Assembly (NCBI RefSeq): GCF_046719735.1
Contig: NZ_JAUTWQ010000005.1
Coordinates: forward strand, 1 to 64,000
Reading direction: 5' to 3'
DNA length: 64,000 nt
Source of the DNA: Halobacillus_B rhizosphaerae
Lineage (GTDB): Bacteria; Bacillota; Bacilli; Bacillales; Halobacillaceae
Shown piece after piece: positions 32,468 to 40,612 of this stretch. The notes below the pieces were generated by a model. The model saw nothing but the letters and a program-made list of their open reading frames with translations, was not told where the DNA came from and ran no database searches. How positions within the stretch are numbered: position 1 is the first letter of the stretch; every line of letters starts with the position of its first letter. The translations under genes and the position numbers were made by a program.

Positions 32468-33292
32468 TTACATGGCTTGTTTGTTTAATTTCAAATAATC
32501 GGTTAGAAATTCACTGATTCCGTCCTGCTCGTTCGTATCAGCAACATAGTCAGCTAAGTTTTTTAATTCATCAATCGCATTTCCCATGGCTACTCCTACG
32601 CCGGCATAATCAATCATTTCCAAATCATTATCTTCATCGCCAAACGCGATAATCCGCTCTTTAGGAATATGATAGTAACGCGCGATTTTTTCAAGTCCTA
32701 CTGCCTTATTAAGCCCTGCTTTAACAATTTCGATAACATGCCATGGAGCTCCCCATTTGCGATGTTCAATAAGAGAGGCATGGTTGTCCAATTCTTTCCT
32801 TAATGCCTGGATTTTATCTTCTTCAGGATGAATTAGAAGGGAAGTAGGATCTTCGAGCAAGTTGTTCTGAAGGCTTCCGATCTTAATTGGATGTTCATCG
32901 CTATTATGGAAGATCTTCATAATTTCTTCATCCTGCCGATCCAAATACACCTTATCTTTTACCTCAGCTAATATGTTCTTCACACCAAGCTGGTAGCATT
33001 GGTGAATAATTTTCTTAGCGGTGCGAATACCTAGAGGAGAGTGCAGCGCATCCCATCTATGGTCTTTAGGGTGATGGATAAGTGCCCCATTAAAATTAAC
33101 CATCGGGGTATTGAGCCCCATTTCATTATAATAATCAATACTCGCACGGTGCGGGCGGCCGGTAGCAATACAAACTATATGGCCTTGTGCTATGGCTTCA
33201 AGGACCGTGTTCTTCGTTCGTTCAGAAATCGATTTTTCATCTGTTAATAATGTGCCGTCTAAATCTAAAGCAATTAAATGTCTTTCTTTCAT
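32468..33292 (-). CDS. yitU: Cof-type HAD phosphatase (YitU-like)
   Basis: This 274-residue protein has the HAD motifs in order. Motif I is LIALDLDGTLLTDEKSIS (nucleophile Asp), motif II is CIATGRP, a conserved lysine lies in LNKAVGLEKI, and motif III is IIAFGDEDNDLEMIDYAGVGVAMGNA. The C2 cap marks the Cof subfamily, which dephosphorylates sugar phosphates, nucleotides or flavin precursors. The longest frame starts with a GTG in the GAGGTG ribosome site. The ATG three codons later is preferred. The place beside yitV and yitW matches B. subtilis. Confidence 0.88.
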   Translation of the reverse strand: MKERHLIALDLDGTLLTDEKSISERTKNTVLEAIAQGHIVCIATGRPHRASIDYYNEMGLNTPMVNFNGALIHHPKDHRWDALHSPLGIRTAKKIIHQCYQLGVKNILAEVKDKVYLDRQDEEIMKIFHNSDEHPIKIGSLQNNLLEDPTSLLIHPEEDKIQALRKELDNHASLIEHRKWGAPWHVIEIVKAGLNKAVGLEKIARYYHIPKERIIAFGDEDNDLEMIDYAGVGVAMGNAIDELKNLADYVADTNEQDGISEFLTDYLKLNKQAM

Positions 33293-33474
33293 AACCTTCA
33301 CCTCATTTGTATATTTAGTTTAGCTGGTAAAAAGGTGAAATGTAAAGAATTTCTCCCCTTGAGTAAAATGAAACACTTTCCAATGAATACGTGCAGTGTT
33401 ACGATTACATTGTATCTTACTACTATTAGCAGTATTTTAAAGGAAAGTAAAGTTTAAGAAAGGGATAGAGAAAA

Positions 33475-34239
33475 ATGATTGGAATTTATCGGGAAACTAT
33501 AAAGAGTATTCCAGTATTAACGGTTGTGGATTCAAGGAAAAAAGAGGAACCGTTACCGGTATTTACATACTTTCATGGCTTCACATCTGCTAAGGAACAT
33601 AACCTGCCTCAAGCTTATTTGCTGGCTCAACAGGGGTATCGGGTTATTTTACCAGACAGTATGTATCACGGGGAACGTGATGAGGAGATGTCCTCCCAAG
33701 AGCTGAATTTCAAGTTCTGGGAGATTGTATATCAAAATTTGAAAGAGCTGCAGGATATTAAAGATGATTTAGATGTCAATGGGCTGATCGATAAGCGTAG
33801 ATTTGGGGTCGGAGGAACATCAATGGGGGGCATTACTACGGCCGCTGCGATGACGATGTATCCATGGATTCATGCCGCTACAGTGATGATGGGTTCACCT
33901 AAACCGACTGCCTTTGCTGAAAAACTCATCCATGATATTGCAAAGACTGGAATTGTCCTTCCGATTTCTCAGGAACAGCTGGATGAACTTTTTGAGTCAT
34001 TAAATGCCATTGATCTATCCAAACAACCGGAAAAACTAGCTGGACGCCCCATTTTCTTTTGGCATGGCGATGCTGACCCGGTCGTTCCATTTGAACATTC
34101 TTATGATTTTTACAACGATACCATTCCGATGTATAAGAATCCGGAAAACATCAAGTTTTTAAGAGAAGTCGGCAGAGACCATAAAGTCAGCCGGTTTGCT
34201 GTTCTAGAAATGGTCAATTGGCTGGACTTAGTACTTTAA
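33475..34239 (+). CDS. yitV: alpha/beta hydrolase esterase (YitV-like)
   Basis: The 254-residue enzyme has an alpha/beta hydrolase fold of the prolyl-oligopeptidase/BAAT type. The oxyanion segment YFHGFTSAKEH is near residue 31, the nucleophile elbow GGTSMGG is near residue 117, the acid is in WHGDADPVVPF, and the histidine is in EVGRDHKVS. It should be a cytoplasmic esterase, as there is no signal peptide. It diverges from yitU and lies just before the DUF59 gene, as in B. subtilis. AAAGGGAT precedes the ATG. Confidence 0.85.
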   Translation: MIGIYRETIKSIPVLTVVDSRKKEEPLPVFTYFHGFTSAKEHNLPQAYLLAQQGYRVILPDSMYHGERDEEMSSQELNFKFWEIVYQNLKELQDIKDDLDVNGLIDKRRFGVGGTSMGGITTAAAMTMYPWIHAATVMMGSPKPTAFAEKLIHDIAKTGIVLPISQEQLDELFESLNAIDLSKQPEKLAGRPIFFWHGDADPVVPFEHSYDFYNDTIPMYKNPENIKFLREVGRDHKVSRFAVLEMVNWLDLVL

Positions 34240-34312
34240 AGGACTTCTTTAGTTTATTCTAGGGAAGATTTTGTTTATAATAGGTTTGAACAATCAGGAA
34301 GGGGGAATTACT

Positions 34313-34624
34313 TTGGATACAGCACTTGAAGAGAATATTATGGGTGCTCTGGAGAATGTAATTGATCCAGAGCTCGGTATTGATATTGTTAATCTAGGTC
34401 TGGTATATGGTGCCGATATGGATGATAATGGAAACACCACCATTACGATGACTTTAACAGCTATGGGGTGTCCTCTAGCAGGTCATATCGAACAAGATGT
34501 GAAGCGGGTAGTATCGGATATTCCTGAAGTTAACGAAATTACAGTAAATATTGTATGGAATCCGCCATGGACGAAAGACAGAATGAGTCGTTACGCGAAA
34601 ATCGCCCTGGGAATTCCGGATTAA
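34313..34624 (+). CDS. yitW: DUF59/MIP18 family Fe-S assembly protein (YitW-like)
   Basis: From the TTG at 34313 the product is 103 residues, the normal length for this family. The longer frame adds 14 residues without a ribosome site, while AAGGGGGAA sits before the TTG. Motifs are DPELGIDIVNLGLVYG, TLTAMGCPLAGHIE (the conserved cysteine) and VNIVWNPPWTKDRMS. Relatives (SufT, PaaD, MIP18) help mature iron-sulfur proteins. It lies in the yitU-V-W neighbourhood and is closed by a terminator. Confidence 0.85.
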   Translation: MDTALEENIMGALENVIDPELGIDIVNLGLVYGADMDDNGNTTITMTLTAMGCPLAGHIEQDVKRVVSDIPEVNEITVNIVWNPPWTKDRMSRYAKIALGIPD

Positions 34625-34629
34625 TGGAA

Positions 34630-34663
34630 GAAAACCCCTACCGTTCATACGGCAGGGGTTTTT
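34630..34663 (+). terminator. terminator after yitW
   Basis: AACCCCT-CCG and CGG-AGGGGTTTTT form a stem with a T-run. It lies immediately upstream of the mobB ribosome site. Confidence 0.85.
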
Positions 34664-34686
34664 ACATAAGGAAAGGGAGGATGGCT

Positions 34687-35205
34687 ATGCGAAAGGGGAC
34701 GCCGGTCTTTCAAATAGTAGGGTATAAAAATAGCGGGAAAACTTCTTTGTTATCTGAACTCGTTGCCTATGGCACATTGGAAGGAGACCGAATTTCAGCG
34801 ATTAAACGTCATGGACATGATGAACCTTTAAAAGTGATGCACAGAGAAACCGATAGTTACCGCCTACATGAATCAGGAGCGTTTATGACGGGGGTAGACA
34901 GTGCAGGTCGGTTTCAACTGGAATTAGATCATAAAGAAAATTTTCCCCTTTCTCAGCTAATTGACCTTTATTGTTTCTTTAAGCCTGATTTAATAGTGAT
35001 TGAGGGCTACAAACACGAGCTTTATCCTAAAGCAGTGATTATAAAAAGAGAAGAAGACTTAAAGCTTTTAAACGAGCTGTCCAATATACAATTTGTTATT
35101 ACTTGGAACGAAACATGGACGGAGCACTTGTCATTACCTGTTTATCGATTAAGTGAATGGAGACAGTGTCTACCGAAAGTGTATCCAATTGCTAAAGGGA
35201 GTTAG
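34687..35205 (+). CDS. mobB: molybdopterin-guanine dinucleotide biosynthesis protein B
   Basis: This 172-residue GTP-binding protein has a Walker A, VGYKNSGKTSLL, at its N-terminus. AIKRHGHDEP and ETDSYRLHESGA follow, with FKPDLIVIEGYKHELYPKAVII as the MobB signature. It assists attachment of GMP to molybdopterin. The longest frame runs back over the yitW terminator and is wrong. The ATG at 34681 touches GGGAGG, so the ATG two codons later is the likely start. moaE begins four bases after its stop. Confidence 0.88.
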   Translation: MRKGTPVFQIVGYKNSGKTSLLSELVAYGTLEGDRISAIKRHGHDEPLKVMHRETDSYRLHESGAFMTGVDSAGRFQLELDHKENFPLSQLIDLYCFFKPDLIVIEGYKHELYPKAVIIKREEDLKLLNELSNIQFVITWNETWTEHLSLPVYRLSEWRQCLPKVYPIAKGS

Positions 35206-35209
35206 GAAG

Positions 35210-35674
35210 ATGACTAAAAAGTTTTGGATTACAGAGCAGCCTCTATCCATCAATGAGGTGGTGGAGAGAGTATCCCGAAGAGAAGCGGGAGCAATTAATA
35301 CTTTTATTGGAACAGTGAGAGAATTTACACACGGTAAAAGAACACTTCATTTGGAATACCAGGCTTATCGGTCAATGGCTGAAAAAAAGCTTGAACAAAT
35401 TGGAGCGGAAATTGCAGAAAAATGGCCTTCAGCTGAAACAGCTATTGCCCATCGCATAGGTTCTTTGAAGATTGAAGAGATTGCGGTAGTTATTGCTGTC
35501 TCCACACCTCATCGATCTGAGGCATTTGAGGCCAGCCGTTATGCCATTGAACGGATAAAAGAAATCGTTCCGATATGGAAGAAAGAACACTGGGAAGATG
35601 GAGAAGAATGGATAGGAAATCAAAAAGGTACAAAAGAGTATGTAAATGGGGTGCCGGATAAGGAGGAGAAGTGA
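35210..35674 (+). CDS. moaE: molybdopterin synthase large subunit
   Basis: The 154-residue MoaE protein has INTFIGTVREFTHGK, LEYQAYRSMAEKKLEQI and AHRIGSLKIEEIAVVIAVSTPHRSEAFEASRYAIERIKEIVPIWKKE, which contains the substrate-binding arginines and lysines. It works with MoaD to insert two sulfurs into precursor Z (cPMP). I start it at the ATG at 35210, preceded by AAGGGAG. The longer frame overlaps mobB. Its TGA overlaps the moaD ATG by one base. Confidence 0.9.
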   Translation: MTKKFWITEQPLSINEVVERVSRREAGAINTFIGTVREFTHGKRTLHLEYQAYRSMAEKKLEQIGAEIAEKWPSAETAIAHRIGSLKIEEIAVVIAVSTPHRSEAFEASRYAIERIKEIVPIWKKEHWEDGEEWIGNQKGTKEYVNGVPDKEEK

Positions 35675-35907
35675 TGAATCAAATTTTGTTATTCGCGGAC
35701 CTGCGGGAAAAGACTGGGAAATCTGAAACAGAATTAGATGCAGCGGGGAAAACAGTGAAAGAAGTGAGAAATCTGCTTTTTCAAACGTATCAGCTTCCTG
35801 CAATCCAAGAATCAATGGTAGCCATTAATGAGGAATTTGCAACGAATGGTACGGTGATCAGTGAGCGGGATGTAGTAGCTTTCATTCCTCCCGTCAGCGG
35901 TGGGTAA
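35674..35907 (+). CDS. moaD: molybdopterin synthase sulfur carrier subunit
   Basis: The 77-residue protein has a ubiquitin-like fold and ends in PPVSGG, whose last glycine becomes the thiocarboxylate sulfur donor for MoaE. ADLREKTGK and VAINEEFA are family landmarks. AGGAGGAG lies before the ATG, which overlaps the moaE stop (TGATG), so the two subunits are translationally coupled. The genes for the other Moco steps (moaA, moaB, moaC, moeA, moeB) are not in the window. Confidence 0.9.
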   Translation: MNQILLFADLREKTGKSETELDAAGKTVKEVRNLLFQTYQLPAIQESMVAINEEFATNGTVISERDVVAFIPPVSGG

Positions 35908-35913
35908 ATAAGG

Positions 35914-35947
35914 ATAAAAAAATCAGCCATCAAAGGCTGATTTTTTT
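35914..35947. terminator. bidirectional terminator
   Basis: AAAAAATCAGCC and GGCTGATTTTTTT form a perfect stem between the convergent moaD and uppP genes. Confidence 0.9.
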
Positions 35948-35956
35948 AGTGAAAAG

Positions 35957-36763
35957 CTATAGAAAAATTAACACGACGGCTCCAACAATAAAGCAATAAA
36001 AAGCAAAATATTTTAAATTTCCTTTTTCCATAATATTCATGAACCATTTTAACGACCAGTAGGAAGCGATTAATGAAGCAATGAACGCAATGGCATAACC
36101 TACCCAAAGATTTGCTAAGTCCTGACTCAGTAAATCATCAATGGACAAAAGCATTGTCCCCAGACTAACCGGTATATATAAGAGAAAGGAAAATCGGAGA
36201 GCGGTCTGCTGCTTCATTCCTAATAGCATCGCTGCAACAATGGTGGCACCCGAACGACTGATTCCGGGTATAAGAGCAACGGCTTGAGCTAAACCGACAA
36301 TTACCGCATCTTTCCACGTTAACTGTCCTTCACTTTTACTTCCACGCAAGTTTCGAATAATCCATAGAGCGATGCCGGTTATAATTAGCGTAATACCTAC
36401 GACTTCTACAGTTTTTAAACCTTCAATCGCATCTCCAAGTAAAATTCCGAGTACACCAGCCGGAATGGTTCCGAGGATAAGAAAGATAATAAAGTCAAAC
36501 TCATCTTTCTGACGAGGGTCCTTTGTGATTAGGTAGCCAATACCATTTCTAATTAGTCGGACGATATCGTTTCGATAAATAATTAGGACAGCAAGTAATG
36601 AAGCGAAATTCACCAATACTTCAAACTGCAGGCCTTCGAGCTTCATATGTATCAAGTCTTGCAATATTACTAAATGACCGCTTGAAGAAATAGGGATAGG
36701 CTCAGTGAAACCCTGAAAGATCCCCAAGAATAAATATTTAATTAACACCCAGAAGTCTTGCAT
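35957..36763 (-). CDS. uppP: undecaprenyl-diphosphatase
   Basis: The 268-residue membrane protein has about eight helices and both BacA/UppP motifs. The first is GFTEPIPISSSGHLVI near the N-terminus, holding the catalytic glutamate and serines. The second is PGISRSGATIVAAMLLG near residue 170. It recycles the cell-wall lipid carrier by removing one phosphate from undecaprenyl diphosphate, and its excess gives bacitracin resistance. GAGGAGG precedes the ATG. The gene is single and shares a terminator with moaD. Confidence 0.92.
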   Translation of the reverse strand: MQDFWVLIKYLFLGIFQGFTEPIPISSSGHLVILQDLIHMKLEGLQFEVLVNFASLLAVLIIYRNDIVRLIRNGIGYLITKDPRQKDEFDFIIFLILGTIPAGVLGILLGDAIEGLKTVEVVGITLIITGIALWIIRNLRGSKSEGQLTWKDAVIVGLAQAVALIPGISRSGATIVAAMLLGMKQQTALRFSFLLYIPVSLGTMLLSIDDLLSQDLANLWVGYAIAFIASLIASYWSLKWFMNIMEKGNLKYFAFYCFIVGAVVLIFL

Positions 36764-36935
36764 AAACGTTGTTCCTCCTCAAGATATAAACTTTCAAAGT
36801 GATGCAGTTAAAAACAATCATGATCTAACTATACCGCTTGTTGAATTTTATGTGCAATAGGTAATGTTATTCTTTATTAGAAATGTCCACCTTGCTGAGC
36901 ATGTGCACGCTATTATAAAAGACATGTTTTTTCAC

Positions 36936-36975
36936 AAAAAGAAAGGTGCCACCAAATGGATGGCACCTTTCTATA
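36936..36975 (-). terminator. terminator of the YjzD-like gene
   Basis: AGAAAGGTGCCA and TGGCACCTTTCT pair perfectly. On the minus strand the stem is followed by TTTTT. Confidence 0.85.
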
Positions 36976-36977
36976 AT

Positions 36978-37151
36978 TTATGCTTCCTGTTTGATTAAGC
37001 CTTCACCAAGAGCTATCACTGTTCCGCTGAATAAAACAGTCATGACGATAGCTTGCAGAAAAGAAAAATCAGTTCCTGTCATGTTACTGACAACATACGC
37101 CATCATTAAGCTTAATAGGAAAGCCCAGAAAACTGTCCAAAAAATACGCAT
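36978..37151 (-). CDS. yjzD: DUF2929 (YjzD-like) membrane protein
   Basis: A 57-residue frame on the minus strand begins MRIFWTVFWAFLLSLMMAYV and contains two hydrophobic helices (about 4-20 and 30-50) with VSNMTGTDFSF between them. This matches the YjzD family (DUF2929) of Bacillus, which lies in the same place upstream of med and fabH in B. subtilis. GAGGTGAG stands at a good distance before the ATG and a terminator follows the stop. The role of the family is not known. Confidence 0.8.
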   Translation of the reverse strand: MRIFWTVFWAFLLSLMMAYVVSNMTGTDFSFLQAIVMTVLFSGTVIALGEGLIKQEA

Positions 37152-37288
37152 CGTTGCTCACCTCAATTTCACAGTCTACCCTTATTTTATCAAAGTATAA
37201 TTGAAATTGGAATATGAAATCGCTTAAGCTTGCATGTTTTCAAAAATTAATGAATAAAATGGAATTATTATGGGGGAGGTCTACACAC

Positions 37289-37837
37289 ATGATGACCACG
37301 ATCTATCATTGTTTCCATTGGATTGGCTACCATTTAACAACAAACCTGCTTCAAGAAGGATATGAAGTGATTGGGATAGACCCGATGTTCTCACCTCTTA
37401 GTGAACAGTTATATATGTTTGTTGGGAGAAATAGTAACTTCCAGCACTTTTACACCGTTCAAGACAAAGAGAAGCATGTGCATACTAATGAAGAGGAAAT
37501 AATGATCAATATTCAAGGTAATGTGTTAGTTATTGAAGAAACAGCAACTTCTAAAGCAACAAACTGTATTGAACTGCCTCCTTTATTTGGAGAATGGATG
37601 GATCTGGATGAGCTTGGCATAACTCAGAAAGAGGAGCTGGCAGAGTGGGTGGCTGACACAAAGGCCGTTTATATTGAAGACTTAGTTCAAGTCCTCATTC
37701 CTGCTATATCTAAAGGGGAATGGCATCCATCTTTACACTCGCTAGAGGGGCGTGAAGAAAATTTAGAAAAGAAAATTGCAACGACTTGGGAAAGTTATTT
37801 TCAGCTGCAGAAGCTTAATTCAAAGAATTCTTATTAA
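37289..37837 (+). CDS. YjaU/YjaV-region NAD(P)-fold-like protein
   Basis: The 182-residue product begins MMTTIYHCFHWIGYHLTTNLLQEGYEVIGIDP, which resembles the first strand and helix of a nucleotide-sugar epimerase (W-I-G-x-H in place of G-x-G). The rest does not match that family, and the protein is too short to be a full epimerase. It occupies the place of yjaU/yjaV before med in B. subtilis. GGGGGAGG lies eight bases before the ATG at 37289. The longer frame has no ribosome site. The function is unknown. Confidence 0.65.
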   Translation: MMTTIYHCFHWIGYHLTTNLLQEGYEVIGIDPMFSPLSEQLYMFVGRNSNFQHFYTVQDKEKHVHTNEEEIMINIQGNVLVIEETATSKATNCIELPPLFGEWMDLDELGITQKEELAEWVADTKAVYIEDLVQVLIPAISKGEWHPSLHSLEGREENLEKKIATTWESYFQLQKLNSKNSY

Positions 37838-37918
37838 AACCTCTCCTATATTTACTTTTTATACACCCACAGTGTAAAATAAAGAACAGAATATAGTGAA
37901 ACTGTAGGAGTGCTGTTT

Positions 37919-38869
37919 GTGAGAGTGTATGGGGTAGCTTTCCTGATCATCCTTGTGTTCCTTTCGGGGTGCAGCAGGACAACAAGTCATGGACAAATAA
38001 ATAAAGTCGGCATGCTTGTGGAAACAACCATCCACGATCAGGCTTGGGGCCAGCAGGGGTATAAAGGGCTGTTGTCCATCCAGAAGGAATATGGCACTGA
38101 TGTTTATTTCAAAGAAGGAATAAAGAATTATAATCAAACGGCAGAGGCTGTTGATGAATTGGTGAATAAAGGAGTCCGAGTCATTTTCGGTCACAGTAAT
38201 ATTTACGGAGAATATTTCCAAGAGCTTCATGACTCTTATCCTGATGTTCATTTCATTTATTTTAATGGAGATTATGCAGCAGAGAATGTGACCAGTTTAA
38301 ACTTTAGTGCAAATGCCATGGGTTTTTTCGGTGGCATGGTTGCAGGGGAAATGACCTCGTCTAACCATGTAGCCGTTATTGCCGCATATGAATGGCAGCC
38401 AGAAGTGGAAGGTTTTTACGAAGGTGTTAAATATCAGAACCCTGACGCCAAAGTGGAGATTTCGTTTGTGAACAGCTGGGACAACACACCGAAAGCAATG
38501 GTTCTTTATAATCAAATGAAAGAAAACGGGGCCGACGTTTTTTATCCGGCAGGCGATCAATTTAGTGTTTCGATGGTTCATCAGATTCAAGAAGATCAAA
38601 AATATGCTATCGGATATGTGACAGACCAGTCCTCTCTAGGGGCGAATACAGTGCTAACTAGTACGGTTCAGAAAGTAGATGTCGTTTATAAACTTGCGAT
38701 GGATCGACTTATGGATGGCAGCCTTCCTGGGAAATCAATCGAATTTGATTTCAAAGAAGGGGCGATTACCATGGGAAAATACAGTCAGAAGGTGCCCGGC
38801 TCTTTTGTGAAAAAAATGAAGTCAACGGTTGCTGAGTATTCTCGGACAGGCAATCTCCCCAACCAGTGA
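37919..38869 (+). CDS. med: Med-type BMP family lipoprotein
   Basis: The 316-residue protein has a lipoprotein signal ending in FLSGC and a basic-membrane-protein type binding fold (VGMLVETTIHDQAWGQQGYKG, VIFGHSNIYGEYFQELHDSYP, GYVTDQSSLGANTVLTSTVQK). In B. subtilis Med stimulates comK expression, and it lies in the same place upstream of fabH. The GTG at 37919 follows AGGAG by eight bases. A GTG three codons upstream is too close. No comZ gene follows, unlike in B. subtilis. The identity rests on family and position. Confidence 0.82.
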   Translation: MRVYGVAFLIILVFLSGCSRTTSHGQINKVGMLVETTIHDQAWGQQGYKGLLSIQKEYGTDVYFKEGIKNYNQTAEAVDELVNKGVRVIFGHSNIYGEYFQELHDSYPDVHFIYFNGDYAAENVTSLNFSANAMGFFGGMVAGEMTSSNHVAVIAAYEWQPEVEGFYEGVKYQNPDAKVEISFVNSWDNTPKAMVLYNQMKENGADVFYPAGDQFSVSMVHQIQEDQKYAIGYVTDQSSLGANTVLTSTVQKVDVVYKLAMDRLMDGSLPGKSIEFDFKEGAITMGKYSQKVPGSFVKKMKSTVAEYSRTGNLPNQ

Positions 38870-38929
38870 AATATAACGGGGCAGGTTAACCAGGATAGCC
38901 AGCGGAACTTCTAAATAATGAACGCTCCA

Positions 38930-38967
38930 CACATAAGACCCGAACCGTTTGGTTCGGGTCTTATGTT
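38930..38967 (+). terminator. terminator with CCCGAACC stem (copy 2)
   Basis: CATAAGACCCGAACC and GGTTCGGGTCTTATG form a perfect 15-base stem with a four-base loop. The core is shared with the hairpins at 29986 and 59989. No long T-run follows. Confidence 0.7.
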
Positions 38968-39128
38968 GCGGGAAAAATTTTTGTCCCTGACTCTGGATCC
39001 AGTTGTTTTCTCCTTCGCAGTCCCTCGTTGCTCGTGACCTTAGCCATTCTTTTCAGTGGCAAAAACCTCCACGTCAAGTTTTTGCTTAGGTATGCCAAAG
39101 CTCAACAAGGCCATACCGAAATTAAATT

Positions 39129-39317
39129 TTACTTCTTAAATTTTTGGATGAAGGGTTTAACCATTGGGGAGATTGAATCCCAAGTTTTATTTACCTCTTG
39201 AAGCAGGGCTGGCCAATCGGTTTTCTGAGTTTCCTTCTGCGGCTGTTGTTGAGGGGACTGTGAGTGTTGGTTTCCAAAGAGCATAGAATCAAATGGAGAA
39301 CGGTTTTGTTTTGCCAA
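39129..39317 (-). CDS. small hydrophilic protein, unknown function
   Basis: From a TTG at 39317 the product is 62 residues, MAKQNRSPFDSMLFGNQ followed by a glutamine-rich stretch and DWPALLQEVNKTWDSISPMVKPFIQKFKK. The TTG is eight bases after GGAGGT. A GTG three codons upstream is inside that site. The C-terminal helix resembles short YppG/YjzB-type Bacillaceae proteins, and in B. subtilis yjzB lies here, but I cannot confirm identity. It is transcribed against its neighbours. Confidence 0.55.
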   Translation of the reverse strand: MAKQNRSPFDSMLFGNQHSQSPQQQPQKETQKTDWPALLQEVNKTWDSISPMVKPFIQKFKK

Positions 39318-39575
39318 TCCAAACACCTCCTTATACTATAAAGTATGAAACTATGAGTCAGCTATGTGGGCAGGGCAATCCAAATAGTTTTATTAGTAGA
39401 AGCCGTGAAAGAATAGGAAACGTTTTTTCTATAAAGATAGCGGGGAAGGAAAATAGTGTTCGAGTACCGTTCGAAGAGGGGCAATCGTGAGGGGCGGTTA
39501 ATTTTAAACAGTTCTCCAAATAGATAAGAGATCTTCCTTGCTGATTTCTTAATGGAAAAATAACAACTAAGAAAC

Positions 39576-39604
39576 TTGCAGAATAAATAGGGATGAATTA
39601 AAAT
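39576..39604 (+). promoter_or_regulatory. SigA promoter of fabH-fabF
   Basis: TTGCAG (39576-39581), a 17-base spacer and TAAAAT (39599-39604) make a good SigA promoter about 58 bases before the fabH start. Confidence 0.65.
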
Positions 39605-39619
39605 TAGTACCAAGTCATA
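39603..39619. promoter_or_regulatory. FapR operator candidate
   Basis: ATTAGTACCAAGTCATA contains the FapR half-site ATTAGTACC, known from fabHA-fabF and other fatty-acid promoters in Bacillus. It overlaps the -10 and start of transcription, where FapR bound without malonyl-CoA would block the polymerase. The right half is weaker. Confidence 0.65.
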
Positions 39620-39661
39620 AGAATGGATAATAGACTTTATTACCTTTAAGGGGATGAACAT

Positions 39662-40594
39662 ATGAACGCTGGAATTATCGGAGTTGGGCATTATGCCCCG
39701 GAAAAAGTATTAACCAATAAAGACTTAGAGAAAATGGTTGATACGAGTGATGAATGGATTCGTTCAAGAACTGGGATTGAAGAGCGAAGAATAGCGTCTG
39801 ATGATATGGATACGTCAGACATGGCGTTTCGTGCAGCTCAAAATGCTCTCGAAGATGCAAACTTGGAGGCTGAAGACTTGGATATGATCTTGGTAGCAAC
39901 GGTTACCCCTGATCATCCATTTCCATCCGTGTCCTCTATGCTGCAGCATCGACTAGGTGCGAAAAACGTGGCAGCTATGGATGTGAGTGCTGCATGTGCA
40001 GGATTTATGTACGGAGTCATTACTGCTAAACAGTTCATTGAAAACAATGAGTATAAGAATATCCTTGTTATAGGGGTAGAGAAACTTTCTAAAATCACTG
40101 ACTGGTCAGACCGTAATACTTGTGTGCTCTTTGGTGATGCAGCTGGGGCAGCAATCATAGGTCCCGTAAGTGACGGGAAAGGTATTCTTTCTTTTGAATT
40201 AGGCGCAGACGGCAGCGGCGGCCCGCATTTGTATCAGGATGAATTTCTAAAAATGAATGGCCGGGAAGTATTCAAATTTGCTGTACGTCAAATGCCGGAA
40301 TCTTCAGTTAACGTCGTTAAGAAAATTGGCTTAAGCGAACAGGATGTCGATTATCTTATTCCACACCAGGCGAATATCAGGATTATGGAAGCAGCTAGAC
40401 AGCGGCTGGGAATTCCAGAAGAAAAGATGGCAACCACAGTTAAGCGATATGGCAATACTTCATCGGCATCTATTCCGGTAGCTTTGTCAGAAGACGTAAA
40501 GGCAGGTAAAATAAAAGATAATGATCTTGTTGTTCTTGTCGGGTTTGGCGGAGGCCTCACATGGGGAGCCGTTGCACTGCGATGGGGGAAGTAA
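39662..40594 (+). CDS. fabH: beta-ketoacyl-ACP synthase III
   Basis: The 310-residue enzyme starts each fatty acid by condensing an acyl-CoA primer with malonyl-ACP. The catalytic triad is visible as C112 in VSAACAGF, H235 in IPHQANIR and N265 in YGNTSS. The C-terminal VLVGFGGGLTWGAVALRW is standard. AAGGGG precedes the ATG. It is the first gene of fabH-fabF as in B. subtilis, with a FapR-type site in the promoter. In Bacillus the FabH enzymes favour branched primers, and that is likely but not visible here. Confidence 0.95.
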   Translation: MNAGIIGVGHYAPEKVLTNKDLEKMVDTSDEWIRSRTGIEERRIASDDMDTSDMAFRAAQNALEDANLEAEDLDMILVATVTPDHPFPSVSSMLQHRLGAKNVAAMDVSAACAGFMYGVITAKQFIENNEYKNILVIGVEKLSKITDWSDRNTCVLFGDAAGAAIIGPVSDGKGILSFELGADGSGGPHLYQDEFLKMNGREVFKFAVRQMPESSVNVVKKIGLSEQDVDYLIPHQANIRIMEAARQRLGIPEEKMATTVKRYGNTSSASIPVALSEDVKAGKIKDNDLVVLVGFGGGLTWGAVALRWGK

Positions 40595-40612
40595 TCAAGG
40601 AGGAATTCATTT

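Larger units (their letters stand above)
39318..39661. other. fabH upstream region without a gene
   Basis: The 344 bases hold the minus-strand ribosome site of the small gene at the left and the fabH promoter with a FapR-type site at the right. The middle (about 39340-39570) shows no coding signal that I can support. Confidence 0.6.
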
